This document shows, piece by piece, positions 5,295-12,017 of a stretch of DNA of 12,017 nt. The position numbers and the translations under genes were made by a program. The stretch is from assembly GCA_025774405.1 (NCBI GenBank), contig JALGWB010000029.1, positions 1 through 12,017 on the forward strand. The letters run 5' to 3'. The notes under the pieces are model-generated. The model worked only from the letters and a program-made list of their open reading frames with translations. It searched no databases and had not been told where the DNA came from. How positions within the stretch are numbered: the stretch's first letter is position 1; every line of letters starts with the position of its first letter. The DNA is from a bacterium. Lineage in GTDB: Bacteria > Arandabacterota > Arandabacteria > Arandabacterales > Arandabacteraceae.

Positions 5295-7697
5295 TTGGCA
5301 AGGAAGGTAAAGACCGCCAGGAAACCAAAGACCAGGCGGCAGCCGAAACGGCGTTCCAGACGCAAGGTTTCTCGCAAGCCTGAGCTTGAAACCGGGTTGC
5401 CTGATGAGCTCGGGATAATTCCTTTGAGGGATACTGTGATTTTCCCGTATATGATTGCTCCGCTGGTAATTGGCAGAGCCCGATCCTTACAACTTGTCGA
5501 TGAGGCTGCCAATGGTGACCGCATGATAGGGCTGGCTACTCAGCTTAAGCCTGACATAGAGGTGCCCTCACCCTCTGATCTCTACCAGGTTGGAACTGCG
5601 GCGATGATTCTCAAGATGCTCAAGTTCCCCGATGGAAGCACCCGGATTTTGGTCCAGGGGACTTCGCGCATAAGGATCAAGTCATTCATACAGGAGGAGC
5701 CTTACCTGAAGGCAAAGATTGAATCTGTTCCTGAAGTGACCGATACGTCAGTTGAAACTCAAGCCCTGCTCAGAACTGTTTCTGACATCTTCGGGAAAAT
5801 AGTCAATCTTTCCCCCCATCTGCCGGACGAGCTGCAGGTGGCGGTTATGAATATCGATAACGCCAGTCGTGCAGCTGACTTAATTGCTTCCAACATAAAT
5901 CTTTCGACGGCGGAAAAACAGGATATCCTCGAGACATTTGATATCAAAGAGCGGCTTCAGAAGCTTGTATCCTATCTCAATCGAGAACTCCAGGTGCTCG
6001 AGCTTGGTAGCAAGATACAGTCGCAGGTTAAGAATGAGATAGACAAGTCACAACGTGAGTTCTACCTGAGGGAGCAGCTCAAGGCAATACGACGGGAGCT
6101 TGGTGAAACTGACGAGCGCACACTTGAGATAGAGGAGCTCAGGCAAAAGATAGAAGCAGCCAAGATGCCTAAAGAGGCTCGGGATGCAGCCGAGAGGGAA
6201 CTCGACCGCCTTTCGAAGATGCCACCTCAGGCAGCTGAATACACCGTCTCGCGAACCTACCTTGACTGGCTTATCACCCTACCGTGGTCGGTTTGCACTG
6301 AAGATGTGCTTGATGTTGGCAAGGCGAAGCAGGTGCTTGATGAAGATCACTATGATCTTGAAAAGGTAAAGGAGCGAATTCTTGAATTCCTGGCTGTGCG
6401 AAAGTTGAAGAAGGATATCAAGGGACCAATTCTCTGCTTCGTTGGTCCTCCTGGCGTCGGTAAGACTTCCCTCGGCAAGTCGATTGCTCGGGCTCTGGGT
6501 CGCAAGTTTACACGCATGTCGCTCGGGGGTATAAGAGATGAAGCTGAGATTAGAGGACATCGAAGAACCTATGTCGGCGCTCTACCGGGGAGGATCATCC
6601 AGGGAATTCGGAAGGCAGCCTCGAATAATGCTCTTTTCATGCTTGACGAGATTGACAAGATAGGTAGTGACTTCCGAGGCGATCCTGCAGCGGCTCTGCT
6701 CGAGGTGCTTGATCCTGAGCAGAATGCTTACTTCTCAGACCATTATCTTGAAGTTCCATTCGATCTCTCAAAGGTTATGTTCATAACGACCGCCAACGTC
6801 CTTGTCACGGTACCTCCGGCTTTGCTTGACAGAATGGAGGTCATCGAGATACCTGGCTATACCGATGAGGAGAAGCTCGAAATAGCCAAGAGGTATCTGA
6901 TTCCTCGCCAGCTGGATGCACACGGTCTCAGCACTGACAATGTTGAGTTCGAGGATGATGCAATAATGCTTCTTATCTCGGAATATACCAGGGAAGCCGG
7001 GCTAAGGAATCTGGAACGGGAACTTGCTAACATCATAAGGAAGATTGCGAGGAAGGTCGCCGAGGGTGAAAAAGAGAAAACTGTCGTGACCAGGACTAGG
7101 GTGCCGGAATTCCTTGGTCCGCAGAAGTATTTCCGCGAGGTTGCTGAGCGCACAATGTTGCCGGGTGTGGCAACCGGTCTTGCCTGGACAGAGGCAGGTG
7201 GAGACATAATTTTTGTTGAAGCGAGTTTGATGAAAGGTGGTAAGTCATTGACGTTGACTGGAAGACTCGGGGACGTTATGCGGGAGTCAGCTCAAGCAGC
7301 ACTTACCTACGTGCGTTCAAAGGCAGGTGAGTTGGACATCGACGAGGACTTCTATGAGAAGCACGATCTGCACATCCACGTTCCTCATGGCGGGGTACCA
7401 AAGGACGGACCGTCAGCAGGGGTTACCATAGCTACGAGTCTTGTTTCACTCCTTACACGAAGACCTGTTCGTGGCGATATCGCCATGACGGGTGAAATTA
7501 CCCTCAAAGGTCGAGTTCTTCCAGTCGGTGGAATCAAGGAGAAGATATTAGCAGCAAGGCGAGCTGGTATAAGGAGAGTGATCCTTCCACGAAAGAATGA
7601 GAAAGACCTGCTCGAGGTTCCCGATATCGTCAAGAATGGAATCGAGTTTATCTTTGTCGATACACTTGACGAGGTATTTGAGAAGGCACTTGTATAG
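5295..7697 (+). CDS. lon: ATP-dependent Lon protease (about 800 aa)
   Basis: Hexameric cytoplasmic AAA+ serine protease that degrades misfolded and regulatory proteins. Residues counted from TTG 5295: LON substrate-binding domain from about 39 (LGIIPLRDTVIFPYM) to 230; coiled-coil linker 230-330 (SQREFYLREQLKAIRRELGE); AAA+ module with Walker A GPPGVGKT (384-391), Walker B FMLDEIDK (Asp451, Glu452) and sensor-1 TTAN (498-501); protease domain with the catalytic dyad Ser707 (KDGPSAG) and Lys750 (GGIKEK), spaced 43 residues as in E. coli Ser679/Lys722. Length is close to the usual 780-800. The oddity is the first 30 residues, about half Lys/Arg (RKVKTARKPKTRRQPKRR, then SRRKVSRK), absent from E. 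coli Lon. The TTG start follows an excellent Shine-Dalgarno. No HrcA-type operator is seen before it, so expression probably comes from the shared transcript. Confidence 0.97.
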   Translation: MARKVKTARKPKTRRQPKRRSRRKVSRKPELETGLPDELGIIPLRDTVIFPYMIAPLVIGRARSLQLVDEAANGDRMIGLATQLKPDIEVPSPSDLYQVGTAAMILKMLKFPDGSTRILVQGTSRIRIKSFIQEEPYLKAKIESVPEVTDTSVETQALLRTVSDIFGKIVNLSPHLPDELQVAVMNIDNASRAADLIASNINLSTAEKQDILETFDIKERLQKLVSYLNRELQVLELGSKIQSQVKNEIDKSQREFYLREQLKAIRRELGETDERTLEIEELRQKIEAAKMPKEARDAAERELDRLSKMPPQAAEYTVSRTYLDWLITLPWSVCTEDVLDVGKAKQVLDEDHYDLEKVKERILEFLAVRKLKKDIKGPILCFVGPPGVGKTSLGKSIARALGRKFTRMSLGGIRDEAEIRGHRRTYVGALPGRIIQGIRKAASNNALFMLDEIDKIGSDFRGDPAAALLEVLDPEQNAYFSDHYLEVPFDLSKVMFITTANVLVTVPPALLDRMEVIEIPGYTDEEKLEIAKRYLIPRQLDAHGLSTDNVEFEDDAIMLLISEYTREAGLRNLERELANIIRKIARKVAEGEKEKTVVTRTRVPEFLGPQKYFREVAERTMLPGVATGLAWTEAGGDIIFVEASLMKGGKSLTLTGRLGDVMRESAQAALTYVRSKAGELDIDEDFYEKHDLHIHVPHGGVPKDGPSAGVTIATSLVSLLTRRPVRGDIAMTGEITLKGRVLPVGGIKEKILAARRAGIRRVILPRKNEKDLLEVPDIVKNGIEFIFVDTLDEVFEKALV

Positions 7698-7711
7698 GCT
7701 GCAGCGTTCAT

Positions 7712-7718
7712 GGAGGAA
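7712..7718 (+). promoter_or_regulatory. Shine-Dalgarno deciding the GTG start of the histidine kinase
   Basis: GGAGGAA ends 6 nt before GTG 7725. The upstream in-frame ATG (7710) overlaps this site and has no ribosome binding site of its own, so translation more likely starts at 7725. Confidence 0.6.
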
Positions 7719-7724
7719 CCTATA

Positions 7725-9410
7725 GTGGCGTCTTCGGCTAGACCTTCACCCATTCGATGCTGGGAACGGACATCGTGTAATCACACCAATTGCGAAGCGT
7801 ATGGCAGTGAGAACTCCATCTGCTGGTTGACTGAGCAGAATATGTGCTTTGAAGACCCTCAGGATCTTCTGAATCGAATGCAATCAAGATGTCTTACCTG
7901 CGATGTTTTTAAGGGCAATCGCGATAGGGCTTCGGGCAAAAGGCTTGCTGATACTGCTATGCTTGCAACGTTGGACAGGCTTCTTGCGGAAGTTGGAGAT
8001 CTGGTGTGCCGAGTTGAATCCCTCAAGGCTGAATCACGGAGCAGAATGGCACAGGTGACACTTCTCAGCGAAGTCGGGCGAGCTCTTCAGAGTACAATGG
8101 AGCTCGACGAAACTTTGAGGATTATACTCACGGCTGTGACAGCTGGTGACGGTTTGGGCTTCAATCGTGCATTCCTATTGCTGGTGGATGAGCAGAGCCA
8201 TGAGCTAAAGGGCAGGATGGGCGTTGGTCCCACTCATGCTGCCGAGGCTGAAGCCATCTGGAAAGCAATGGAGACTGAGGGTCTGACATTGAGGGAAATT
8301 CTCAGGCGCCGTAAGACTGTCACCTCCAATGGCATTATGAAACTTGCCAGGGAGCTTCGGTTTCCGATCGATGCCGAGGACAATATCGTTGCCGCTTCCC
8401 TCATTGAGGGCAAGTCGCGTATCGTCGAGAACTTTGACGATGTACGGGTGCGGATCCTGGCTGAGCGTCTTGGCAGTCAGCAGATCATCGTGGTTCCCCT
8501 CGTTGCCGAGGATGAGAGACTTGGTGCCATAGTTGCGGATAATTTCGTTACCAATCGGCCGATCACCACAGATGACATGCGTTTGCTCGAATCTTTCGCC
8601 AGTCAGGCGGCGCTTGCCATCATGAATGCTTCACTTCATCAGAGGCTTCGTGACAGGCTGCACCAACTTGAGAAGGCTCATGATGAGTTGAGCCGAAAGC
8701 AGTTGCAGCTGCTTCGGGCAGAACGCCTGATGGCACTTGCAGGTTTGGCAGCCACCTTCGTGCATGATGTTAAGGGGCCTCTGGTTTCAGTCGGGCTCAT
8801 GGCAAGAGCTGCACTTTCCGGGATCAAGAAATCAGATCCCAGCCGAGCTACCCTTGAGAGGATTATTGAGGAGATAGGCAGGATTGAAAGATACCTGAAG
8901 GAACTTGCTGGCAGTGTTACCCATAGGCGCGATGACTACATCGAAGTCGATCTCGGTGAGGTCATCAGGGAATCAGTAGATCTGATGAAAGGTGCGCTTT
9001 CCGTGCAGCATGTTGGCGTGGTTTTTGATCTCCGACATGGAGATGCTAGAGTTGTAGGAAGCAGGACTGAACTCAGGCAGCTAATCCTTAGTTTGATACA
9101 GAATTCGCTGGAAGCCATGCCCGATGGTGGTGAGATCACGATCTCAACATCCCTCGAGGATGGCAGGATGAGACTGGTCATCAGAGATACAGGCAGCGGA
9201 GTCCCTGAGCCTGTCAGAGACAAGATCTTTTCGCTGTTTTTCACAACCAAATCAAAGGGATCGGGTCTTGGGCTCTTCATAGCCAAGCGCATTGTCATCC
9301 AGCACGGCGGGACGATTGGTATAGAGTCATGCGAAGGCAAAGGCTCAGCGTTCGTTGTTTCCCTTCCAATTGGAGGAATGAACCAGCTAAGACAGGCGAA
9401 AGGTGAATAA
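7725..9410 (+). CDS. Soluble sensor histidine kinase with N-terminal Cys-rich domain and GAF domain (about 561 aa)
   Basis: Two-component sensor kinase. Residues counted from GTG 7725: Cys-rich segment 12-59 with seven cysteines (12, 18, 23, 33, 41, 56, 59) and CW pairs, resembling the short CWE...CW...CxxC domains found in some deltaproteobacterial signalling proteins; GAF-type region about 115-300; short coiled coil 305-335; HisKA dimerisation helix with His347 in FVHDVKGPLVS, where HExRNPL is more usual; HATPase_c with N box Asn460 (QNSLEAMPDGG), G1 DTGSGVPE from Asp488, F box FSLFFTTK and G2 GSGLGL (512-517). There is no membrane segment or signal peptide, so it should sense a cytoplasmic cue; bound metal or thiol state is an inference from the cysteines. 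No response regulator is in the window. The last 8 nt overlap the next gene. Confidence 0.93.
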   Translation: MASSARPSPIRCWERTSCNHTNCEAYGSENSICWLTEQNMCFEDPQDLLNRMQSRCLTCDVFKGNRDRASGKRLADTAMLATLDRLLAEVGDLVCRVESLKAESRSRMAQVTLLSEVGRALQSTMELDETLRIILTAVTAGDGLGFNRAFLLLVDEQSHELKGRMGVGPTHAAEAEAIWKAMETEGLTLREILRRRKTVTSNGIMKLARELRFPIDAEDNIVAASLIEGKSRIVENFDDVRVRILAERLGSQQIIVVPLVAEDERLGAIVADNFVTNRPITTDDMRLLESFASQAALAIMNASLHQRLRDRLHQLEKAHDELSRKQLQLLRAERLMALAGLAATFVHDVKGPLVSVGLMARAALSGIKKSDPSRATLERIIEEIGRIERYLKELAGSVTHRRDDYIEVDLGEVIRESVDLMKGALSVQHVGVVFDLRHGDARVVGSRTELRQLILSLIQNSLEAMPDGGEITISTSLEDGRMRLVIRDTGSGVPEPVRDKIFSLFFTTKSKGSGLGLFIAKRIVIQHGGTIGIESCEGKGSAFVVSLPIGGMNQLRQAKGE

Positions 9411-10644
9411 CGTTCTACCTCAAATAATCCTGCTCCTGGTTCTACTATGGTTGTCTTCGGTCTTTTCCGGCTCTGAAACCGCTCTTTTTTCCCTGAAACC
9501 GTATCACATAAGAGAGCTTCAAAGGAAGCCTACGCGCAGATCGCTCATGGTTGGCTCGCTTCTTACGGAGCCATATCAGCTGCTTATTGCCATCCTGATA
9601 GGCAACACGCTTGTAAACGTTGCGGCATCGAGTATAGGTACAAGTCTTGTGAGTGGCTTTATGAAACATGGGGCTGTGGAGCTGAGTGTATTTGTGATGA
9701 CGGCTCTGATACTGCTATTCGGGGAGATATTGCCAAAGACATTAGCGGTAAGTGAACCGAGGCGGACGGCGCTCGCAAATGTTCCAATCGTAGCGGCAAC
9801 CGTCAAGCTTTTCCTACCCTTGAGGATCGTACTCGACGGTATCATCAAATTGGTTCTGAGCGCAGTCAGCGGTCGCCAAAGATTGCGGGTCAGCGAGAGA
9901 CATGCCCACGTTGCTGAGGCAATTGCCACTGGAAGAACTGAAGGAGTTCTCGATAAGACAGAGACCGACATGCTTGCAGGAATTGTACGCCTGATGAATC
10001 TCTCGGTTCAAAACATAATGACACCCAGAACAGAGGTCTTTATGCTGGGTTCGAATGTCCCGATCAAGGATGCAATCGGCATAGTAAGATCCTGTGGCTA
10101 CTCTCGCATACCACTCTTTGACCACCAGAGTCGCGACAAAATAATAGGGATACTGTATGCGAAGGATTTGCTTCGCAGGAACATCGATTCTGATCTGCCG
10201 ATAGGCAAGATCTCACGAGAACCCCTTTTCGTACCTGAGTCAAAGACCCTCATCGATCTTCTGCATGAATTCATCTCAGGAAGAGCCCATTTTGCTGTGG
10301 TCGTCGATGAGTATGGTTCGTTTTCCGGGATTGTCACACTTGACGACATTCTTGCTGAAGTGATCGGGCGCAACGTGGCAGCTTATCAGGAAAGGTACAG
10401 ATCGCGAAGGATAGCCCGCAATCTATGGGAAGTCTCAGGCAGAATGGAGATTGAGTATTTGAATGCCCTCATTGGGGCTTCAATCATAAATCCCAAGGCA
10501 GAGACAGTTGGAGGGTATATCCTCAACCATCTTGGGAGAATCCCGGAGATTGGTGAGCAAATTGCCATAGGTAATCTGGTTTTCACAATTGTTGATGCTG
10601 ACAGGCGTCGCATAATCACAGTCAGAATTCACAAGCGAAGGTAG
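9403..10644 (+). CDS. CNNM/CorC-HlyC family membrane protein with CBS pair, copy 1 (413 aa)
   Basis: Members have a DUF21/CNNM transmembrane domain, two cytoplasmic CBS domains and a C-terminal CorC_HlyC domain; characterised relatives export Mg2+ or other divalent cations, and the old name hemolysin is misleading. Here hydrophobic segments lie at 4-22, 59-85, 92-112 and 127-155, with the family motifs FSGSETALFS (21-30) and FGEILPK (106-112). CBS1 is about 203-260 (MTPRTEVFML, YSRIPLF), CBS2 about 270-325 (VVDEYGSFSGIVTLDDILAEVIG), and the C-terminal domain about 335-413. The GTG start overlaps the kinase stop by 8 nt, with AGG at 9394-9396 as a weak ribosome site, implying translational coupling. 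The protein appears intact. The transported ion cannot be told from sequence. Confidence 0.92.
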   Translation: MNNVLPQIILLLVLLWLSSVFSGSETALFSLKPYHIRELQRKPTRRSLMVGSLLTEPYQLLIAILIGNTLVNVAASSIGTSLVSGFMKHGAVELSVFVMTALILLFGEILPKTLAVSEPRRTALANVPIVAATVKLFLPLRIVLDGIIKLVLSAVSGRQRLRVSERHAHVAEAIATGRTEGVLDKTETDMLAGIVRLMNLSVQNIMTPRTEVFMLGSNVPIKDAIGIVRSCGYSRIPLFDHQSRDKIIGILYAKDLLRRNIDSDLPIGKISREPLFVPESKTLIDLLHEFISGRAHFAVVVDEYGSFSGIVTLDDILAEVIGRNVAAYQERYRSRRIARNLWEVSGRMEIEYLNALIGASIINPKAETVGGYILNHLGRIPEIGEQIAIGNLVFTIVDADRRRIITVRIHKRR

Positions 10645-10648
10645 CTTC

Positions 10649-11866
10649 ATGCAATATGTTTATCGTGTTGTTGCAATAGCTGCAGCGATCGCTGCGGTTG
10701 CCTTCTTTGCAGGTAGTGAAACGTCACTTGTCTCAAGCAATCGTTTCAAGGTGAAGGCCCTGGCGAAGCAGGGTGGCCGAGCTGCCAGACGAGCTCACTG
10801 GATGCTTGAGAGGCCAGCGATGTTGTTGAGTGTGACCCTGGTTGGCACGAATATTCTCGTGGTGCTGGCTTCGGCACTCGCGACGGACCTCTTGATGCTA
10901 GCTGGTGGAGCGTATTCGGTTCTGATTTCAACTGTAAGCGTTACCGCTCTGCTGTTGGTTTTCGGCGAGATAATTCCTAAGGCGATCGCACGTAGCAAAC
11001 CCGAAGTCTTCCTGATGAACTCATCTCTGGGTCTGGCTGCAGCCTATTATGTCCTTTATCCAGTTGCCATACTCACCTCCAGACTTGGTACAACCTTTGC
11101 AAGGGTATCAAGCGGCATCCAGCCACAAACCTCCATCACCAGGGAGGAGATAAGAGCCCTGATAAAAGAGGCGACCGAAAGCAGTCTTGCCCTCGGTCCT
11201 CACACATACGCTCACAGGATTATGGATCTTTCAAGGATGAGGGTCACAGCAGTAATGGTCCCTATGGATGAGGTTGAGTGTGTCGAGGAAGAATCAACCG
11301 TGGACGAAGTGCTCGAGATTGCCTCACGCAGTGGCCATTCCAGATATCCTGTCTATAAGCGTACAAGGGACAACATAGTTGGCATATTGCATCTAAAGGA
11401 CCTGCTCGGCGTCAGAGGTGATGCCAGAGTAAAAGCATTTGTCAGGAATGCCTATTTTGTCCCTGAGACCCAGATAGTCAAAATGGCAATAAGGGATATG
11501 AGGGATGAACCAAGGCACCTTGCGATTGTGACTGATGAATACGGGCGTCCGATAGGGATACTCACATTTGAGGATCTGATTGAGGAGATTGTCGGCGAGA
11601 TAAGAGATGAGTACGATAGCGTTTCCGCACCGGATATATCTCTCGGCGCATCCTTGAGTGGTAGCCTGCCAGTAGCTGTCGTCAGGGAGGCGCTCGGCAT
11701 TGAGATTCCAGAGGGTGACTATGAGACTCTTGCTGGATTCGTTGTTGATCGGGCGGGCCGAATGTGTCAACCTGGGGATGTCGTGGATTTCGAAGGTTAT
11801 CAGTTTGAGGTTCTTGAGGTTAAGAGACGCAGGATAAAGACGGTGAGGATAAGCAGGCTTGATTGA
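10649..11866 (+). CDS. CNNM/CorC-HlyC family membrane protein with CBS pair, copy 2 (405 aa)
   Basis: This is a diverged paralogue of the preceding gene with the same architecture: hydrophobic segments at about 3-22, 58-80, 88-110 and 125-147; AGSETSLVSS (21-30) in place of FSGSETALFS; FGEIIPKAIA (105-114); CBS1 about 203-258 (MVPMDEVECV, HSRYPVY); CBS2 about 262-318 (VTDEYGRPIGILTFEDLIEEIVG); CorC_HlyC domain 335-405 ending VKRRRIKTVRI. CBS1 carries MVPMDEV where copy 1 has MTPRTEV, so nucleotide or regulatory binding may differ. ATG 10649 follows the previous stop after 4 nt with GAAGG upstream. Tandem pairs of this family are common, and they may form a heteromer or serve different ions; both are inferences. 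A ROK kinase starts 1 nt after its stop. Confidence 0.92.
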   Translation: MQYVYRVVAIAAAIAAVAFFAGSETSLVSSNRFKVKALAKQGGRAARRAHWMLERPAMLLSVTLVGTNILVVLASALATDLLMLAGGAYSVLISTVSVTALLLVFGEIIPKAIARSKPEVFLMNSSLGLAAAYYVLYPVAILTSRLGTTFARVSSGIQPQTSITREEIRALIKEATESSLALGPHTYAHRIMDLSRMRVTAVMVPMDEVECVEEESTVDEVLEIASRSGHSRYPVYKRTRDNIVGILHLKDLLGVRGDARVKAFVRNAYFVPETQIVKMAIRDMRDEPRHLAIVTDEYGRPIGILTFEDLIEEIVGEIRDEYDSVSAPDISLGASLSGSLPVAVVREALGIEIPEGDYETLAGFVVDRAGRMCQPGDVVDFEGYQFEVLEVKRRRIKTVRISRLD

Positions 11867-11867
11867 G

Positions 11868-12017
11868 ATGGGACGGTCGCTGGTTGTTTCAGCTGATATC
11901 GGTGGGACAAATGCCAAGTTGGCCGCTGCCGACAATCATGGTCATATCATCATAAGAAGAAGGAAAAGGATGCATCAGCCCTCCACCAGGGCAGCATTGC
12001 ATGACGATCTTTCCCAT
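11868..12017 (+). CDS. ROK-family sugar kinase/regulator, N-terminal 50 residues; 3' end outside window
   Basis: The frame is open from ATG 11868 to the window edge. The product begins MGRSLVVSADIGGTNAKLAA. The DIGGTNAK block is the phosphate-1 loop of the ROK branch of the actin-like ATPase fold, the family that includes bacterial glucokinases, other sugar kinases and sugar-responsive repressors. Starting directly with the kinase fold, without a helix-turn-helix, favours a kinase over a NagC-type repressor. The substrate cannot be told because the sugar site and zinc motif are beyond the window. It starts 1 nt after the second CNNM stop, with only a weak GA-rich ribosome site, so it is probably coupled to it. 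The segment after the loop (IIIRRRKRM) is unusually basic. Confidence 0.82.
   Translation, partial: MGRSLVVSADIGGTNAKLAAADNHGHIIIRRRKRMHQPSTRAALHDDLSH

Noticed and set aside
10682..10695. 14-bp perfect palindrome containing GCGATCGC in the second CNNM gene
   Set aside because: It encodes an Ala-Ile-Ala stretch of a membrane helix and is probably chance; a second GCGATCGC at 10983-10990 is too little to argue for an iterated repeat.
11393..11935. 180-residue minus-strand ORF opposite the second CNNM gene and the ROK start
   Set aside because: No recognisable family; it lies fully opposite real coding sequence.
1..12017. Mobile element, CRISPR array, toxin-antitoxin or phage defence island
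   Set aside because: No transposase, integrase, repeat-spacer pattern or defence gene was seen; the genes are housekeeping in type.

Overview
The window is a gene-dense bacterial chromosome segment. Every supportable gene lies on the + strand, and composition is moderate in GC. GroEL, an RNA polymerase omega-like protein, Lon and a histidine kinase show it is bacterial. A GroEL tail without the usual Gly-Gly-Met repeat, a divergent omega and frequent non-ATG starts (GTG at 1243, 7725 and 9403; TTG at 5295) fit an uncultured or little-studied lineage. I cannot name the phylum from sequence alone; a candidate phylum near Zixibacteria/Eisenbacteria/WOR-3 is only a guess. I see no transposase, integrase, CRISPR array, tRNA or rRNA.

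Layout. 2-1213 is the C-terminal three quarters of groEL (its 5' end is outside the window). 1243-1434 is a small, very charged unknown protein. 1435-1642 is the only sizeable non-coding stretch and looks like a folded mRNA leader in front of speH. 1643-3065 is a polyamine pair: S-adenosylmethionine decarboxylase (speH) and an agmatinase-type ureohydrolase (speB). 3037-3366 is an RNA polymerase omega-like gene whose start overlaps the end of speB. 3403-5283 is an RNA repair/splicing pair, archease and the RtcB ligase. 5295-7697 is Lon protease. 7725-9410 is a soluble Cys-rich/GAF histidine kinase. 9403-11866 holds two tandem CNNM/CorC-type membrane proteins. 11868 to the end is the start of a ROK-family sugar kinase.

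From speH onward the genes are separated by at most about 36 nt and several abut or overlap: speB/omega overlap by 29 nt, archease/rtcB have no gap, kinase/CNNM-1 overlap by 8 nt, CNNM-1/CNNM-2 have a 4 nt gap and CNNM-2/ROK a 1 nt gap. This suggests one long cotranscribed unit. Much of its content is macromolecular quality control: protein folding (GroEL), proteolysis (Lon), RNA rejoining (RtcB with archease) and polyamine supply, followed by a sensor kinase and membrane proteins. A shared stress role is an inference from gene order.

The best candidate for something undescribed is the leader at 1450-1623. Two distant segments can pair to close a domain containing several GC-rich hairpins, and the closing strand ends three bases before the speH Shine-Dalgarno sequence. 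I do not recognise it as a known riboswitch class.
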